64,000 nt of DNA from Rhyzopertha dominica (taxonomy: Eukaryota; Arthropoda; Insecta; Coleoptera; Bostrichidae). A program made the translations under genes and the position numbers. The notes under the pieces are model-generated. The model was not told the origin of the DNA, did no database searches, and was given only the letters and a program-made list of their open reading frames with translations. Location of the stretch: NCBI GenBank assembly GCA_025024175.1, contig QCXZ01000137.1:29317327-29381326 (forward strand), in the 5' to 3' direction. Shown one piece after another: positions 43,621 through 55,560 of this stretch. Each line of letters opens with the position of its first letter. The first letter of the stretch is position 1.

Positions 43621-44035
43621 GTATAGGTATACTTACAACAGTTATTCTTCAAAACAATAAAACCAGTCCTAAACACAGGCCGAAACGTCGTTGGAATAAT
43701 TGTGACTTGAAATACTGGAACCAAAACTCATAAAATTTAACAAAAAAACATAACAAGAAGGAGTTCACCAGTCTCATAACTACAAAACTTCTTGATTTAC
43801 TTATATTGCCGCACCTTGTTCAATATACTAGTTGATTTTTTTACTGGTTTGACTTGCCTTTCATTAAAAAGTTTGAGATTACTAGTTTACCAACTACTAG
43901 TTCGTCCCTACAGAAGATTTAAAGAAATATATATGTATATATATAAAAGGAAAATAAATTAGCCCCCACCCTTCCATATCTATCAGCGGAAGTAGTTCAC
44001 ATTTTGACTAAGTGGCTTTGTTGGGTACTAGACCT

Positions 44036-44054
44036 AGGTCAGGTCAGGTCAGGT
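44036..44054. repeat. (TCAGG)n microsatellite, about 4 units
   Basis: AGGTC repeated, ending in AGGTGA; same motif as 8277-8310. Confidence 0.75.
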
Positions 44055-45188
44055 GAACCCTTAGTCACTTTTGTTCTGTATATAACTATATTGAATTGAT
44101 CTTCCAAGAAAACCATTGTTAGCGAGTAACTAGACCATGTAATTACTGGTAGACACCTCAGAACTGAAATAGCGATGTTATTAGTGCCTACGTAAAATTT
44201 CATTCAAGTCACTCATTTTAGTAAGCCAGGAAGCCGCGTTCATAACAATGCAGTTATCGCCCACATAGGTTCATTTAACCCCTCGCGTAATAGCACATAT
44301 TTTAAATTCTCATTATACATATTTATAGGAAACGGAGCGACGATCCTTTCAGTGCCTTATAATCAAGTCTTTTTGCTCCGCCGGTCGTGACCAACTCGTC
44401 TTACCCAAATGTCTTCATCTTTTTGTTCTACGAAACTTAATAATAAAGTCATTAGTTCTGCCTTGGCTCTTTGAATTGGATTTAAATACTGCGTTAAGAA
44501 TACATTTACGCCATATTTAATGGGTTGTTTTGGAACTTAGGAAATTAGGAATTTGTCGAGAAAGGAAGAACTCCTGCTTTATTCACGAGGTCCTTTGTTT
44601 GAGTAACATGAAACTACGACGTTAAGGCGATGACTGTATTCTATTAAGGATAAACAGAGCTACATTTGATCGTAGTAAAACTCTTAAGTAATAGTTATGT
44701 CACCTTAGGGACCGTGGCCCAGTAGGTATAACTTCTTATTAGAGTAAACGTAGTTATGCCAAAATATAATTACATAGGTGGCCAAATAATTTCTAGTTTT
44801 GTATAAACTGCGCAAGAATGAATGTGGTATTAAAAACCACAACATCTAGAATTGCAAAATATCCATTGAACCAAACATAATAATACCACTGAGTAAAAGA
44901 TAATACCTATACCTAAACTGCACCGTCTTCACCCTGTTTCAATTTATCAATGCGTGTCAAAACATTAGAAGCCTTAAGTAGCTGGATTGTCGTGTAATCA
45001 GTTTTTCTTATTTTATAGAATATAAAAAATATTTCAGATACAGCTTGTTATTTTGATCTAATTATAAGTGATACTTATAATTATAAGTGATACTTATTTT
45101 AACTATACCCATGACAGCCCGTTCCTAAATAAATTGTGACGATGTGACATGTTTCTAGTTAGATGACTTTCATGACATTGTCATCATC

Positions 45189-45548
45189 TCAATTTTTTAC
45201 TAACAAATGGCATTGCCATCTTCTGTACTTAAATTTCCTGTGTTTCCTGTTGCCACTGAAACAAAATAGACTTTGTACAATAAATACCCAGCATGCATGT
45301 TGTACGTTCAACTCATACAAGTACGTAGAGAAATTTTTAACAATTGGATCATCACTGAAAATCATGAAGATGACCTTGTTAATGTAACGATAAAAAAAGG
45401 ATTGCTCCCTGGATTTAGAAAACACGTCTAATGCAAGAGCAATGTACTTTACATCGGTGACGAGGGTAAAAAGAAGGAAATTGTATTTATATGAGCAACT
45501 TTTAAAGTTAATATCAGCATAAGTTGACAGATAGTCTATAACTTTCAC
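45189..45548 (-). CDS. Unrecognised ORF (119 aa), coding status doubtful
   Basis: Starts at ATG 45548. The stretch INKVIFMIFSDDPIVKNFS (around residues 59-77), preceded by YIALALDVFS, vaguely recalls the FSDD segment of family-11 fucosyltransferases, but the rest does not and the surrounding sequence has no matching exons. It may be a fragment or a chance frame. Confidence 0.2.
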   Translation of the reverse strand: MKVIDYLSTYADINFKSCSYKYNFLLFTLVTDVKYIALALDVFSKSREQSFFYRYINKVIFMIFSDDPIVKNFSTYLYELNVQHACWVFIVQSLFCFSGNRKHRKFKYRRWQCHLLVKN

Positions 45549-46929
45549 ATTACGGTGTTAATATAAGCAAACAAATCAATTAATTGTTGCACTGGGAAAT
45601 TAAACTAATTTTTGACGGAGACGGTTGAAGGATGCATTAAACAATCGGTATTGAAATCGCTAGTTTCTTTGCTTTCATTTATTAGATCAGTGGTAGGTAT
45701 TGGAGATCCATCCGTAAAACTCTAGTACACCAAGACAGTTAAGTTGGCATTAATGTTACCCAATAAGTATACTTACTGTATTTCACCTGAGGAATGGAAG
45801 TTGGTTGCTTAATTTTCTCTTAGTTTTAATTAATGAACTACTTGCACAAACCGTAGGTAATTTACGTTAAACGAACTCAGTGATTAAAACGGTTGTTTCT
45901 AGTGTAAATACGCATTCTCCGGATAATATGCATAAGGCTCATGCACAGCATATAGTTTACAAAGCCTCCAAGGCCTGTAAATTCAATTGTGTTAGCGATT
46001 TAATATAAGCAGCGCCCACCAGGAAAGCAGTACCTAATGTCCTTTGAAACAAACTTTCGTGATACATGATTATAATACGCATCGTAAAAAGTAGCATAAA
46101 TGGTTTTTACTACACCGTAAATGTTCTAAACTTCTATCAAGCAAATGATCTGCGGTTTAATGTTCAGCATACTTTGCGTGTAGAATATCGTTCGTTTTGT
46201 CGGTTTGAAACGGCATCGACCATGTCACCTGTCTTGAGCAGCTATCATTAGTGGAACGTTTGTCACAGCTTGGTGAAACTTGAATCTCTTTTTCAGCTTC
46301 ACTAGTTACAAACAGTGAGAACAGAGCAATTAATTTATTTTATGGGACAAAGGTGTTCTGCTTATAAGTGTTTAGTTGTAGTCTTCCAGTGTATTTATTT
46401 ATAAATGTATGTAACATGGACATTCCTAATCATAAGCTAAACAAAAATTTATTACAATTCGCAGTTTCCATGAAAATCATTTTATATCTGAACTTTCTGA
46501 AGCAAGCCCAGAGAGTATTATTACCTTAATACAATTGATATATAATTTCTTACTACAAAGCATGCGCCCAAAGTATAGTTAATAAGCGTAAAGCTCCTTG
46601 GCTTGCAATTTCTAATTAAGCAGTTAATCAAGGCAAAGAAACATGGTTACTCAATCTACAAGTTTGATCCCCTCAAAATCTGAGGTACCACCAACATATA
46701 AGGAACTGCTTTCGATGAGAAGGGAAAAAGAGCATATTTTGAGTTTCTTGAAATTCTAGAAGTTTGCTACATTAAACGGCTGCTTCATGTTGGTGTCCGA
46801 TTGCGAAGCTATTGGGCACGATGTGTTTGATTTTTGTACAACACATCGTTTTAAGGATGTAGTCGACCAGCTTTAATTTGTGGTCTTAAAACGTTTGACC
46901 AAACATTAAATTCAACTCTAAAGACGCAA

Positions 46930-47468
46930 ATGACATAATAATCCGTTTTATATTACACATATGTTTACTAACTAATTAACTTCGTCTTGAATATGGAATG
47001 CTTTCCTGCAAATTGGAGATACGCTTTAGTTATCCGTGTACCTAAGGTACAAAGACAAGAAATATTCAAACTTTGACCGAGTTACTAAGAGCCCTTCTTC
47101 ATCATCTTCCGAAAGTTTTAGATGGACTACCCAAATACAAATGGTAAAGTATATAGAGCATGGTGAAATTCTTACAGTTTATCAAAACAGCAGTTTTAAA
47201 TTTAAATGATGATATAAGGGCAGTCCGCAAATATGTAGTAAATAGTAAAAGCAGTCAATAAATAGGTTCGAGTGTGCCTCAGTGTTCAATTTTGGGATTC
47301 TTGCTTTTTTATTGTGCTGACCTTTCTTCATTTATTAATAATTACTCTAGCTTGCATTCCACAGCTGATGATACCCAACTTGCTCACAGATTCTTTGGTG
47401 AGAATGCGCACCTAGCAGATGTACTTCTGAGTGCTTCCCTAGCACCTTCTGATCCGCACGCCTCTTAA
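46930..47468 (+). pseudogene. Jockey/CR1-type LINE reverse transcriptase fossil with internal deletion
   Basis: Reads as the start of a non-LTR reverse transcriptase (CFPANWRYALVIRVPKVQ near 47003-47056, KYIEHGEILTVYQNSSF near 47150-47200), then, after a deletion that removes the middle of the palm, VPQCSILGFLLFYCADLSSF and ADDTQL near 47274-47385. The last is the YADD-type catalytic motif, with Tyr replaced by Thr-Ala-Asp-Asp context. Stops interrupt it. Possibly the same superfamily as the 3' end at 2615-3365. Confidence 0.65.
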
Positions 47469-47522
47469 AATGCATGGATCAATCGGATCTTATAACGATG
47501 AAAATTTTCCTTTTAATAAGGT

Positions 47523-47711
47523 TTAGCCACTGTTGAGTGGTGTACGACGTTTATTGCCACCTGACGCAGGGATAGCTTCTTCGGCTTGCAATAAAAAGAT
47601 TAATTGCGTGTCGTCGTTTAATTTGGGATGATCGGATCTTAGAAAATCCTCCACAATACCCATTTCGTGAAATCGTTTAATAAGTCCATTACTTAATAAT
47701 AATAATAATAA
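47523..47711 (-). mobile_element. TAA-associated element fragment, 5'-truncated at (TAA)n
   Basis: On the minus strand a (AAT)n run (47694-47711) leads directly into an open frame encoding GLIKRFHEMGIVEDFLRSDH and ending ...RRTPLNSG with a stop inside a small hairpin CCACT-CAAC-AGTGG. The same hairpin sequence occurs in the 3' UTRs of the two R4/Dong-like fragments at 48150-48494, so these may share a 3' recognition structure. The protein itself is not recognised. Confidence 0.4.
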
Positions 47712-48020
47712 AATTACATCTATGCCATGTCGCATGCGTCAAAACAATCTGTGGACAGCTGTTTCGGCTTATTAAGCCCCCTCAGCACAGCTATAGTCCC
47801 AACGCAGACAACACGGCACAGATGTGGCTTCCCTTATATACGCCAAGTTAGGCGNGTGCGAATGAGGATGTGGACAACACCATGCCATCTAGTGGCAATA
47901 CGGTATTATCCACTCGTCTCTGTGGGGAACTAACCTGAACGGTAACCCACTTTGATGTGGGCGTTTTAAAAACTGAGGTCCCCAGCGACGATTCTGCAGG
48001 GAGCGCAGTTCTCAAGCATA
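47712..48020 (-). repeat. TAA-bounded repeat unit with TATA box and hammerhead motif (copy 1)
   Basis: On the minus strand the unit starts after (TAA)n with GCTTGAGAACTGCGCTC, runs through an ATGCCATCTAGTGG block, a TATA box (TATATAA at 47840-47834) and a hammerhead motif starting 44 bases later (47790-47749), and ends GTAATTTTATTATTATT. A partial copy lies at 48025-48125 and an inverted copy of its first half at 48571-48690. The layout of promoter followed at once by a hammerhead resembles PLE terminal repeats and retrozymes. No protein is encoded. Confidence 0.6.
47749..47790 (-). ncRNA. Hammerhead-ribozyme-like motif, copy 1
   Basis: Minus strand: stem I CUGUG (47790-47786) with CACAG (47753-47749); core CUGAGGG (A9 changed to G); stem II GGCUU/AAGCC (5 bp, loop AAU); GAAA; loop-less stem III from the 8-base palindrome ACAGCUGU (47762-47755); GUC cleavage triplet with C17 at 47754. 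Only position 9 departs from the consensus. Confidence 0.65.
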
Positions 48021-48024
48021 ATAA

Positions 48025-48125
48025 TAATAAAATTCCATCTAAGCCATGTGGCCTGCGTCAAAACATTCTGTAGACAGCTGTTTCGGCTTATTAATCCTCC
48101 TCAGCAGAACTATAGTCCCGATAGG
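48025..48125 (-). repeat. TAA-bounded hammerhead unit, copy 2 (5'-truncated)
   Basis: About 85 per cent identical by eye to 47707-47800. It is flanked by (TAA)n on both sides and lacks the TATA half. Its hammerhead (48067-48110, minus) has a perfect CUGAGGA core and the ACAGCUGU stem III, but one mismatch in stem II and a weakened stem I: the damage is at different positions from copy 1. Confidence 0.65.
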
Positions 48126-48130
48126 TGTAA

Positions 48131-48366
48131 TTTTATTATTATTATTATTTTTCATCACACTGTTGAGTGGAGTTTTTCAGTAGCCGGATTTCTCAGGGCT
48201 ACTGAAGTTAACGCCTAGAGATCGTTCTTCGGATGATCGCAGTGGTTCCAAGAACGACTGCTTTCTGCATCCACGTTAGGGCGTTCGATTGGACTTGAAG
48301 TTCCTCTAAATGTCGTCGAGTGTTTTTGTGGACTAGACCGTTGGCAGAAATTATCAGTGGCTTAAT

Positions 48367-48369
<3 letters not shown>
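48131..48369 (-). pseudogene. R4/Dong-like non-LTR retrotransposon, 3' end, copy 1
   Basis: Minus strand: directly after (AAT)n (48371-48402) an open frame of 53 codons (48369-48208) reads EIKPLIISANGLVHKNTRRH, then LEELQVQ, then WMQKAVVLGTTAIIRR and a TAA. This K-P-(I/L)-I-I-S-A-x-G ... Q-K-A-V-x-L-x-T-x-x-I-x-R pattern is the C-terminal end of restriction-enzyme-like-endonuclease LINEs as I know them. A 58-base 3' UTR and (AAT)n (48150-48131) follow. R4/Dong elements are known to target TAA repeats, which fits the flanks. Only the tail is present. Confidence 0.55.

Positions 48370-48370
<1 letters not shown>

Positions 48371-48402
<32 letters not shown>
48371..48402. repeat. (TTA)n microsatellite between two element copies
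   Basis: About ten ATT units separating copy 1 and copy 2 of the R4/Dong-like end. Confidence 0.9.
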
Positions 48403-48494
48403 TTCATCACACTGTTGAGTGGAGTTTTTCAGTAGCCGGATTTCTCAGGGCTACTGAAGTTAACNCCTANAGATCGTTCTTCGGATGATCGCAG
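48403..48494 (-). pseudogene. R4/Dong-like 3' end, copy 2 (shorter 5' truncation)
   Basis: Same sequence as 48152-48242 apart from ambiguous bases, but cut 127 bases earlier, right at a (TAA)n run (48495-48570). A different truncation point with the same 3' end indicates a separate insertion, or a duplication with later loss. Confidence 0.6.

Positions 48495-48570
<76 letters not shown>
48495..48570. repeat. (ATT)n microsatellite, about 25 units
   Basis: Uninterrupted ATT units. Open frames across it are artefacts of the repeat. Confidence 0.95.
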
Positions 48571-48571
<1 letters not shown>

Positions 48572-48690
48572 GCTTGAGAACTGCACTCTGCAGAAACAGA
48601 AATCGTCGCCTACAGCAAAGTGGGCTAGAGAAATGAGTGGATAATACCAAATTTCCACTAGATGGCATGGTGTTGTCCACATCCTAATTC
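48571..48690 (+). repeat. Inverted partial copy of the TAA-bounded unit (no hammerhead)
   Basis: Plus-strand sequence from TGCTTGAGAACTGCACTC to ATGCCATG...CCACATCCT corresponds to the first half of the unit at 48020-47860, in the opposite orientation. It too begins at a (TAA)n run. Confidence 0.65.
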
Positions 48691-51600
48691 TCGCAAGTCC
48701 GTTACTTGTTTGAGAATTATTGTCACTGTCAAGGTCGTATTTTTGTTATTTTTCGAACTTAAGATACTGAGCAAGTACTTACCGCAATTGAGATGAACAT
48801 AATGTACCAGCAGGTTAACCCACGTTACTTCTTCGAACAATTCTGTTCAATTTTCTGTAANTAACACTTTGTGTGTTACTTTATCGACACTCTGTATTTA
48901 TAAATTGTACATACATACGTAATATCAAAGTTTCTGGAGAGCTTCAATAATTCATTGTTCTTCATTCATGGAAAGTGGGTAATTAAGCTAAATGAACCTG
49001 CAACTGGAACATACTTTACTGCCGGGGCCTCCTCCTCTGTGTATTTTAAATTCTCCTATCTAAATTGCAAAGATTGCAGTAGTTAAGCAAAGAGTAAACA
49101 ACTATAAACGCAGCGTTTTATGGCTTTTTATTATGCAGAAAGTATTAGAGACAAGGTGCACTGCTTTATCCACAAAAGAAACTGCACTAATATTTAAATG
49201 TAACGACTCTAGATATCCTTAAATGCATCGTTTGGATCTGTATATTGCCTGCATTAAATTAACGAATTGTAGCCTTAAAAATCGATTTTATAACCGAACT
49301 AAATACCTATTATAGTCCTTTCGAGCTTTATAACCTAAACTTTGATAATTACGAAATAAATTGCCGGTTCTGTCTTAAGATTTGGTTCGTAAAATGCCCC
49401 TAGCTCACCCCATTGGGAGTTTCAACCCTGGCTCGATTACTCCACTTATATTTCTGTAGCGTTCGCCCGAAAAACTTTACGAGTTTACATTTACTCAGCT
49501 ATTAAAAAGTACATCGCTGCATCAACCCCTTGAGAATATATACGAAAGGGACGTGCTCGGTGTACTCGCCGAGATCCATGTTCATTGAATTTGGAATACT
49601 ACTAACTTTGATAACCATTACATAATGCATGGCTGGCGGTAAAAAGGGGGAAAACTCAAACATCTCACGTCTTGCCTAATCTTATTACAAGTTTCGAAAG
49701 CGATGAAGCAAGTCGTGTGGACTTTTTAAATGCCCCCTTAATCTCTTTACCTGTATTTAAATTGATTTTCTTGTTTTTTACTTCAGTTAATTCAACGAAG
49801 CGGTTTCAGTGGCACTTTGCCGATTACTTAGGTAGTTATGATTCATACAACTTAGTAGCAATACATGTATCCTTCAAACATGAAGTATCCTTACATTCGG
49901 AAAAAGAAAATGGATATTTACACATTAGTAAAATTTAGTGCTTGAGCTAATAAAAAAGCTATACGTAAGTTAAGATCACTGCATTATAAGTTACCGCCAA
50001 ACTTAGTCTCAGGTTTGATCCGGCAATGCAACAGACAGAATGATACTTTTTTTCTGGTGGGAGCGAGAGATGGGGTACCAAGTATTGCCGGATTTGCAAC
50101 TTGACCTAGCAACAATCGCTATGATAGCAGTCACAATCGTCAATAACAGAGATGGAATTATCAGAGACTACGTCACAACCGTTGTCGCTTTCTTTAGAAA
50201 AAGCGAAATGGTGCCATCTGTAGTTGTTAAAACTAATGTGGAAGGTGTCATTTTAAAAAAGTATGTTCCGGCAATTTCAAAATTGTCTCAGTTGGCGCTT
50301 CCGTATACAAAAGTTTGGGATATCAATTCACTTTTTTTGGTATAAGTAGTAATACTAAAAAACTTCTAATCATCATGTAAATATCTACCAAAAGGAATTG
50401 CGAAATTTGAAAATACTACAAATGTATGTGGAATATTCTTCCTTACCCTGCAATTCAATAAAAACTGTTGTAAAATGGTAACGCCGGAAGCAATTGAATT
50501 TTTTTATTCTTCTTCACTTAATTTAAAGCTGTAAAGAAATATTAAAAAAATTATTGGTTGATTTATAAATAAAATGTCTACTACTAAAACGCTAATTCGG
50601 CGGTTTAATTCAAAATAAGTTTATCCGATTGCTGCATCCGGTTCTGCATCGAAAATATCTTCACCTTGGTTTCTTGCGCCTGAATGTGGCCTTCTTTTAC
50701 CTGTCAGGTATCAGTACACTAGTTGAACTGAGGGCCTGAGTGAACGCTGAAAAGCGGGGACGTAGTAAAATAAATTTCGGTAAAATTCCAACTGCATAAA
50801 GCAGGATTTAATATTTTACTACAAATAGTTTTTGTCGACATTTTGGTATTTCATTTCGTGGGTGAGATTTAGTAATATTTCGATACCCTTAGTCTTCGTC
50901 GATAATAACAATCAGCTGACGCTGGATTCGCCCAATTCACTACAACAGCCATATTTCCTGACTTAAAAATCTTCAGTTTAGTAAATCCGAGTATGAAAAG
51001 CCCGCCTCCANATAGGGTAAGTGTCAAACCTAGGATCTTTATATCTAACTATCCATTCGTTAGGCTTTTTTTTCCTACTTACCTGGCAAAGAAAACCAAA
51101 GAGAAAACAGAGCGAGGTCAGCTGGATTTACGCAACGCCTTGTGGAAAATTCAGTGTTTTCCGGGATTGATCTGGTTGAGTATCCAATCTGAGACAAAGC
51201 AGCGGCGATAGATCTGAGTCTGGCTCGGATTACGTAACCATCCAGAGTACATTGAGCTCTGCCCTGAAGGATGTAATATCTGTCTCTATCTTGGACCTAG
51301 GCTGAGTACAAAATTTTCGTTGTGTCGTCTTACTTACCTCACATCGTTCAGTTGAAGTGATCGCTAAGACTTTTGTGTGTATTGCTATTTTGTATTGACT
51401 GCCATAGTGGAGATCACGCCGAATCGAGAATTCATTTCGTGTTTTGTAGCATTGTGTACTTACATTTTAAGATAATACGTACCTTTCAGTTGCCGGTCAA
51501 ATTATTTGTAAAAGAATATCGATTGATTCATTACTTACCTGATTATTTTGTATTTTCTCCTTATACCTTGTAACGTAGTTTTCTTGTATAGTTTATACTG

Positions 51601-53237
51601 CATTTAATATATATATTTTTGTGGCGTTTGTACTAATTGATAACACTTTAACTTTATTTCGAAGCCTTGTGCTATTGGTTTTCCAACGAATGTAAATATG
51701 AATGCGCACTCATATGTTTGGAAATTGCAGTAAACACTGGGATTCACTCGATTTAGTACATCCGGCTTTATATCTAATAAATTTAAATTCTAAAAATCCA
51801 TTCAAATTTAATTTCAATCAAGGTGTGTCACTAATTTTTACTTCCGTAATAAACGTTTAGTAATAGTTTTTTTTGTAATTTCCGCAAACCTACCGTCACT
51901 GTTATTTTGATAATTTTTTGTCAGTGATTTATCGAATAACTTTGTTGGGCTTAAAATTATCTGGCGCCTTGGCTCTCTTTTTAATTTTGAAATTAGCTAT
52001 GAAGTTTGAACCCAGCCCACTCCTACAGCTAGTCGTGGTATTTGCCCATTGCGTGAGCGGTATACACCTGTATAATTATTTTGCAGTTCAATAATAATTT
52101 TTGTTTCCTTTTTTGTTTTTATAATACTTACGTTTTTGTAATACGTGATAAGGTACTCCCTGTGTAACTAAAAATAGTCTTAGAAGATTCATCTTTCCAA
52201 TAAAAACTATACAGTACTGTACATTTTCCACTGATCATAACATTAATGCTCCAAAAACCAATACAGGAGTTACGAATCCTGTATTTATTATGATGCTGCC
52301 AAAAAAACAGAATTTAGAAAGCCCATTAGCAGCAATGAACGTTACAGTGGTACTTTAACAGTATTGTAGCAAGAAGACTAACCATTTACTGTTTACACAG
52401 GTGAATTAACGAAACTCGAATACCCTTTCGAAGGAAACGTCCAAGGCTTCGAGAAATGGGATGAACTGTACACCTTTCTTCACTGTTATTGGAACTTCAT
52501 TTGCGTATATAATAATAGAGACGATATTTTCGAGTGCCATTTTAGAATGTATATATTTTGTATTCAAATCATTTTGTGCCCTGGATGCTAGATATTTGCA
52601 GCTGTAATTTGGAAACGTTCTAAATAACAGTGTTCTCCTAAAATAATGGACACTCGCCAAATATAGTATATATTTGTGGAATTTTTCTGATGTATAATTG
52701 TACTTACATAATGCCACTGATAACTTAAAAACAGCTTAATAAATAATCAAATTGTACACCATTGGCTGCCAGGCAGTAGCCATAGAAACGATAATGTCAA
52801 CTATAAAAACTCGAAAACTTCAACGCACTTTTTTTAATTATTTCTCATATATGTGCGATCTATGTTTCGACACCCGCAAGGTATTTTACAGTGATATTTT
52901 ATTTAAAAAATCAAAAAATTACATCATTTGATTTGAAGAGAGACTGCACACAGAGAAGTTGTTTAATTGTTTAATGCAACCTATCCTGATCCATTAAAAA
53001 AGCTTAGGAAGATAGGAAGATCTTAATCAATCCTCTCTAAAATTTGAGAGAAAAAAATGCACACAGTTATCAGTAAGCAACTTGGTTATTAATTTCAGTG
53101 TGTCAAACTTGTAAGCACACAGAATCGTGAAGAAGCTAATATCACCCTTAGGGAACAACGTATATGTATGTCTTACCCATCTGATGACAGTTGTCACTGG
53201 CGATATGAGTTCTGAGGGCAGAAATAAGGTAATAATT
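48691..53237. other. Non-coding stretch, nothing supported
   Basis: Several 60-103-codon frames (49672-49938, 50040-50345, 52406-52717) have no recognisable features. No bounded repeat was seen. Confidence 0.45.
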
Positions 53238-53735
53238 ATTTTAAACGGCCGTATTACTAGACAAAACTGCTAATATTGGGCAACCAAGAATCCCTGATGG
53301 ATGATGATATATCACACCCAATATGTCCAATAAGTAAATATATGATATGCCATAGTTAATGGAAGAAGTCCTATAGCTGTGACATCATCCTAACAAGAGC
53401 AGCATGTTTAGATTTGCTTCAGTAAGATAATACTTCACCAGTAGCATTATTTTAAGGTCCGTAGGAATCTAGTCTTCCGATAGATTGCCTATATTTTCAA
53501 CAAGATGGTGTATCTTTACATTGAGCAACACATGCCCGCACTTATTTAAATTTGGTATTCCCAAATTAAAGAGGGAGAGGAACCCGATTGAGTGCCCAGC
53601 CGGATATCCAGATTTGACACCGGAAGAATTTAGAAGATTTTAAAGGAATGATTTGCTATTGAATACATTTCGGTACCTCGTAAAACCATTGATGATGTTC
53701 AACAAGAATTTATTCTGCTACTGGCAACTAAGGGT
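53238..53735 (+). pseudogene. Tc1/mariner-superfamily transposase fossil
   Basis: Reads with interruptions as LNGRITRQNC and YWATKNP (53240-53300), VNIWYAIVNG-like text, YFQQDGVSLH (about 53488-53517, catalytic Asp) and NPIECPAGYPDLTPEEF (about 53583-53633), then TIDDVQQEFILL (about 53690-53725). The order is that of mariner-like DDE transposases. In-frame stops, frameshifts and a degraded FLWG motif show it is dead. No TIRs were identified. Confidence 0.7.
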
Positions 53736-55560
53736 GCGCAGTTTGAATAATCAATTTTGCTGTCATCGATGTCATTAAACTTGTTTAAATTAAACTGTTT
53801 TTAAAAGTGTTACAAAATCTGTTTTCATTGTTTCCTTTATACTGTTTAAATAATGTTAATAATAAAGTATGGTATAAAAGCACTTTGTATTTAACTCTGC
53901 TAATGACTTTTATCAATCATTTTTTTTAATTCTTGAACTAAGAGTACCTACATTTTAAGAATATTTATACATATAGGTACTGAAGTACTGTTATGTTTTT
54001 TGCGCATTATTTTAGAGCATCAATTTTATTTTAGATTAATCATCGTTTTATCAATATTTGCTTGGGAGATACAATAGAATTATGTCGAATGAGATAGAAA
54101 TACGTAATATTCATAGTGATTTTTGTATTTTTTTTTAATAGTGTGTAATAGGGAGAACGTTTAACATAACAGTAGAAATGCATGATTTAATAATTGTTTT
54201 ATTATTTTGATCAAAAATCGAGCAGTTAAGCGGTAAGCAGGAAACATGTTACTGTAGCTATATAGCTGTACCAAATTCCCGCACAGATGCGCTGTTCAAA
54301 TCCGATAAAAGTCTGATGCACGTTACGTGTTCAAAATAAAATTATCATATATGCGAAGCATGGGAGTAACAAGATTTTCATGACGAATCCTTCACTCAGT
54401 TTGAGAAGTGAATTACCGGACTATCTTCCCGAGCTGGGGATTGTCAGATTTACTGGACAAGCCAATAGTTTCTGTATATATCAGAATCTTGTAAAGCCCG
54501 GACTTTTACTTGTCAATGCCCAGAGGATTGAGCGCCGATATCTCTCCTGAAAACCACTCTTTGATCCTAGATGCGTCCGAGATATCTTAGCTTCCGGTTC
54601 GTATTAGATGCCGCATGTGTTGCCAGAGCAACAAGTGTTGTTTATCTTCTCCGGGTTATGAAATACAGCCACATATACAAAAGGATTTAGTACTTCACAG
54701 ACCACTTCGCATCCGAATTTAAATATTCACATCAAAACCATGTCAAATTTCTAGCGTGTTAATTGCGAATGTGCTGATAGTCCATAAAGATTTATTCATC
54801 TTCAACAACATAGTAGTGCTGACAACAATATATTTTTATACACATTGACTTTATCTGATTTACACAGGTACCTAAATGAATTTTGAAATATAGGAGTGCA
54901 ACTATAAAGGAACAAACTAGGTAGGAAAATTTTTGAAGCAGTTGCTTATTAGATCTAAATATTTGCAAAATTGATTAGTTTGGATTTGTAATTATAAGTT
55001 GCGCAATTTCGCTTTATGGTTTACATTTCTTGCATCTACTACAATGCTATTTGAATGCATTCGCGCAATTATAGGTTTATGATCTTCAATCTATGTTTGA
55101 GAGAAAATATGTACAATGTGCGGTTGGAGATAGAAAACCAAAATTAGTATTTGTGAGGATTATAATGCAGTAGTCATCTTTTATTACTACATATTATAAA
55201 CTCAAAAACTACTTAACGAATTTTTGTACTGTTTTCACCAATAGACAGAGTGATTCACGAGGAAGGCATCGGTATATAATTTATCAAGCTTTTGTGTAAA
55301 TTGGTTGAAATATAACGATAATTGTTGTGTCTGAAAAAATCAAGCCACCTTTGAGCTTTCATGGAAAATGCTGTCTAATCCCATTGACATACAACAAAAC
55401 AATGCATAGTAGAATATTCCTCTTTTATAGTTCTACAAAAAAGTCCCCGATGGCGTATATCTATCTTTTACGTACAATTCAGTAAATTGGAAAGCTATTT
55501 AGACGGATACAGTATTAATCCTTATCGACTTACGTCACCTTAACTCGCACGAAACCAAAT
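53736..55560. other. Non-coding stretch, nothing supported
   Basis: AT-rich sequence with short frames only. Confidence 0.45.

Larger units (their letters stand above)
43621..46929. other. Non-coding stretch with a second (TCAGG)n tract
   Basis: Contains GGCCGAAACGTC near 43678, a possible decayed PLE end without a hammerhead core, the pentamer tract at 44036-44054, and a 20-bp tandem duplication (AATTATAAGTGATACTT unit) at about 45057-45098. An unrecognised 119-codon minus frame lies at 45189-45548. Confidence 0.45.

Noticed and set aside
43655..43700. GGCCGAAACGTCG, a PLE-end phrase
   Set aside because: The CUGANGA core is absent and stem II is only 3 bp; not called as a ribozyme.
48429..48682. 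Open frames with long poly-Asn or poly-Ile runs
   Set aside because: They are translations of the (ATT)n microsatellite, not proteins.
53170..53200. CTGATGA followed by a small stem (ACAGTTGTC), hammerhead-like start
   Set aside because: No GAAA follows the stem; only the core heptamer is present by chance.
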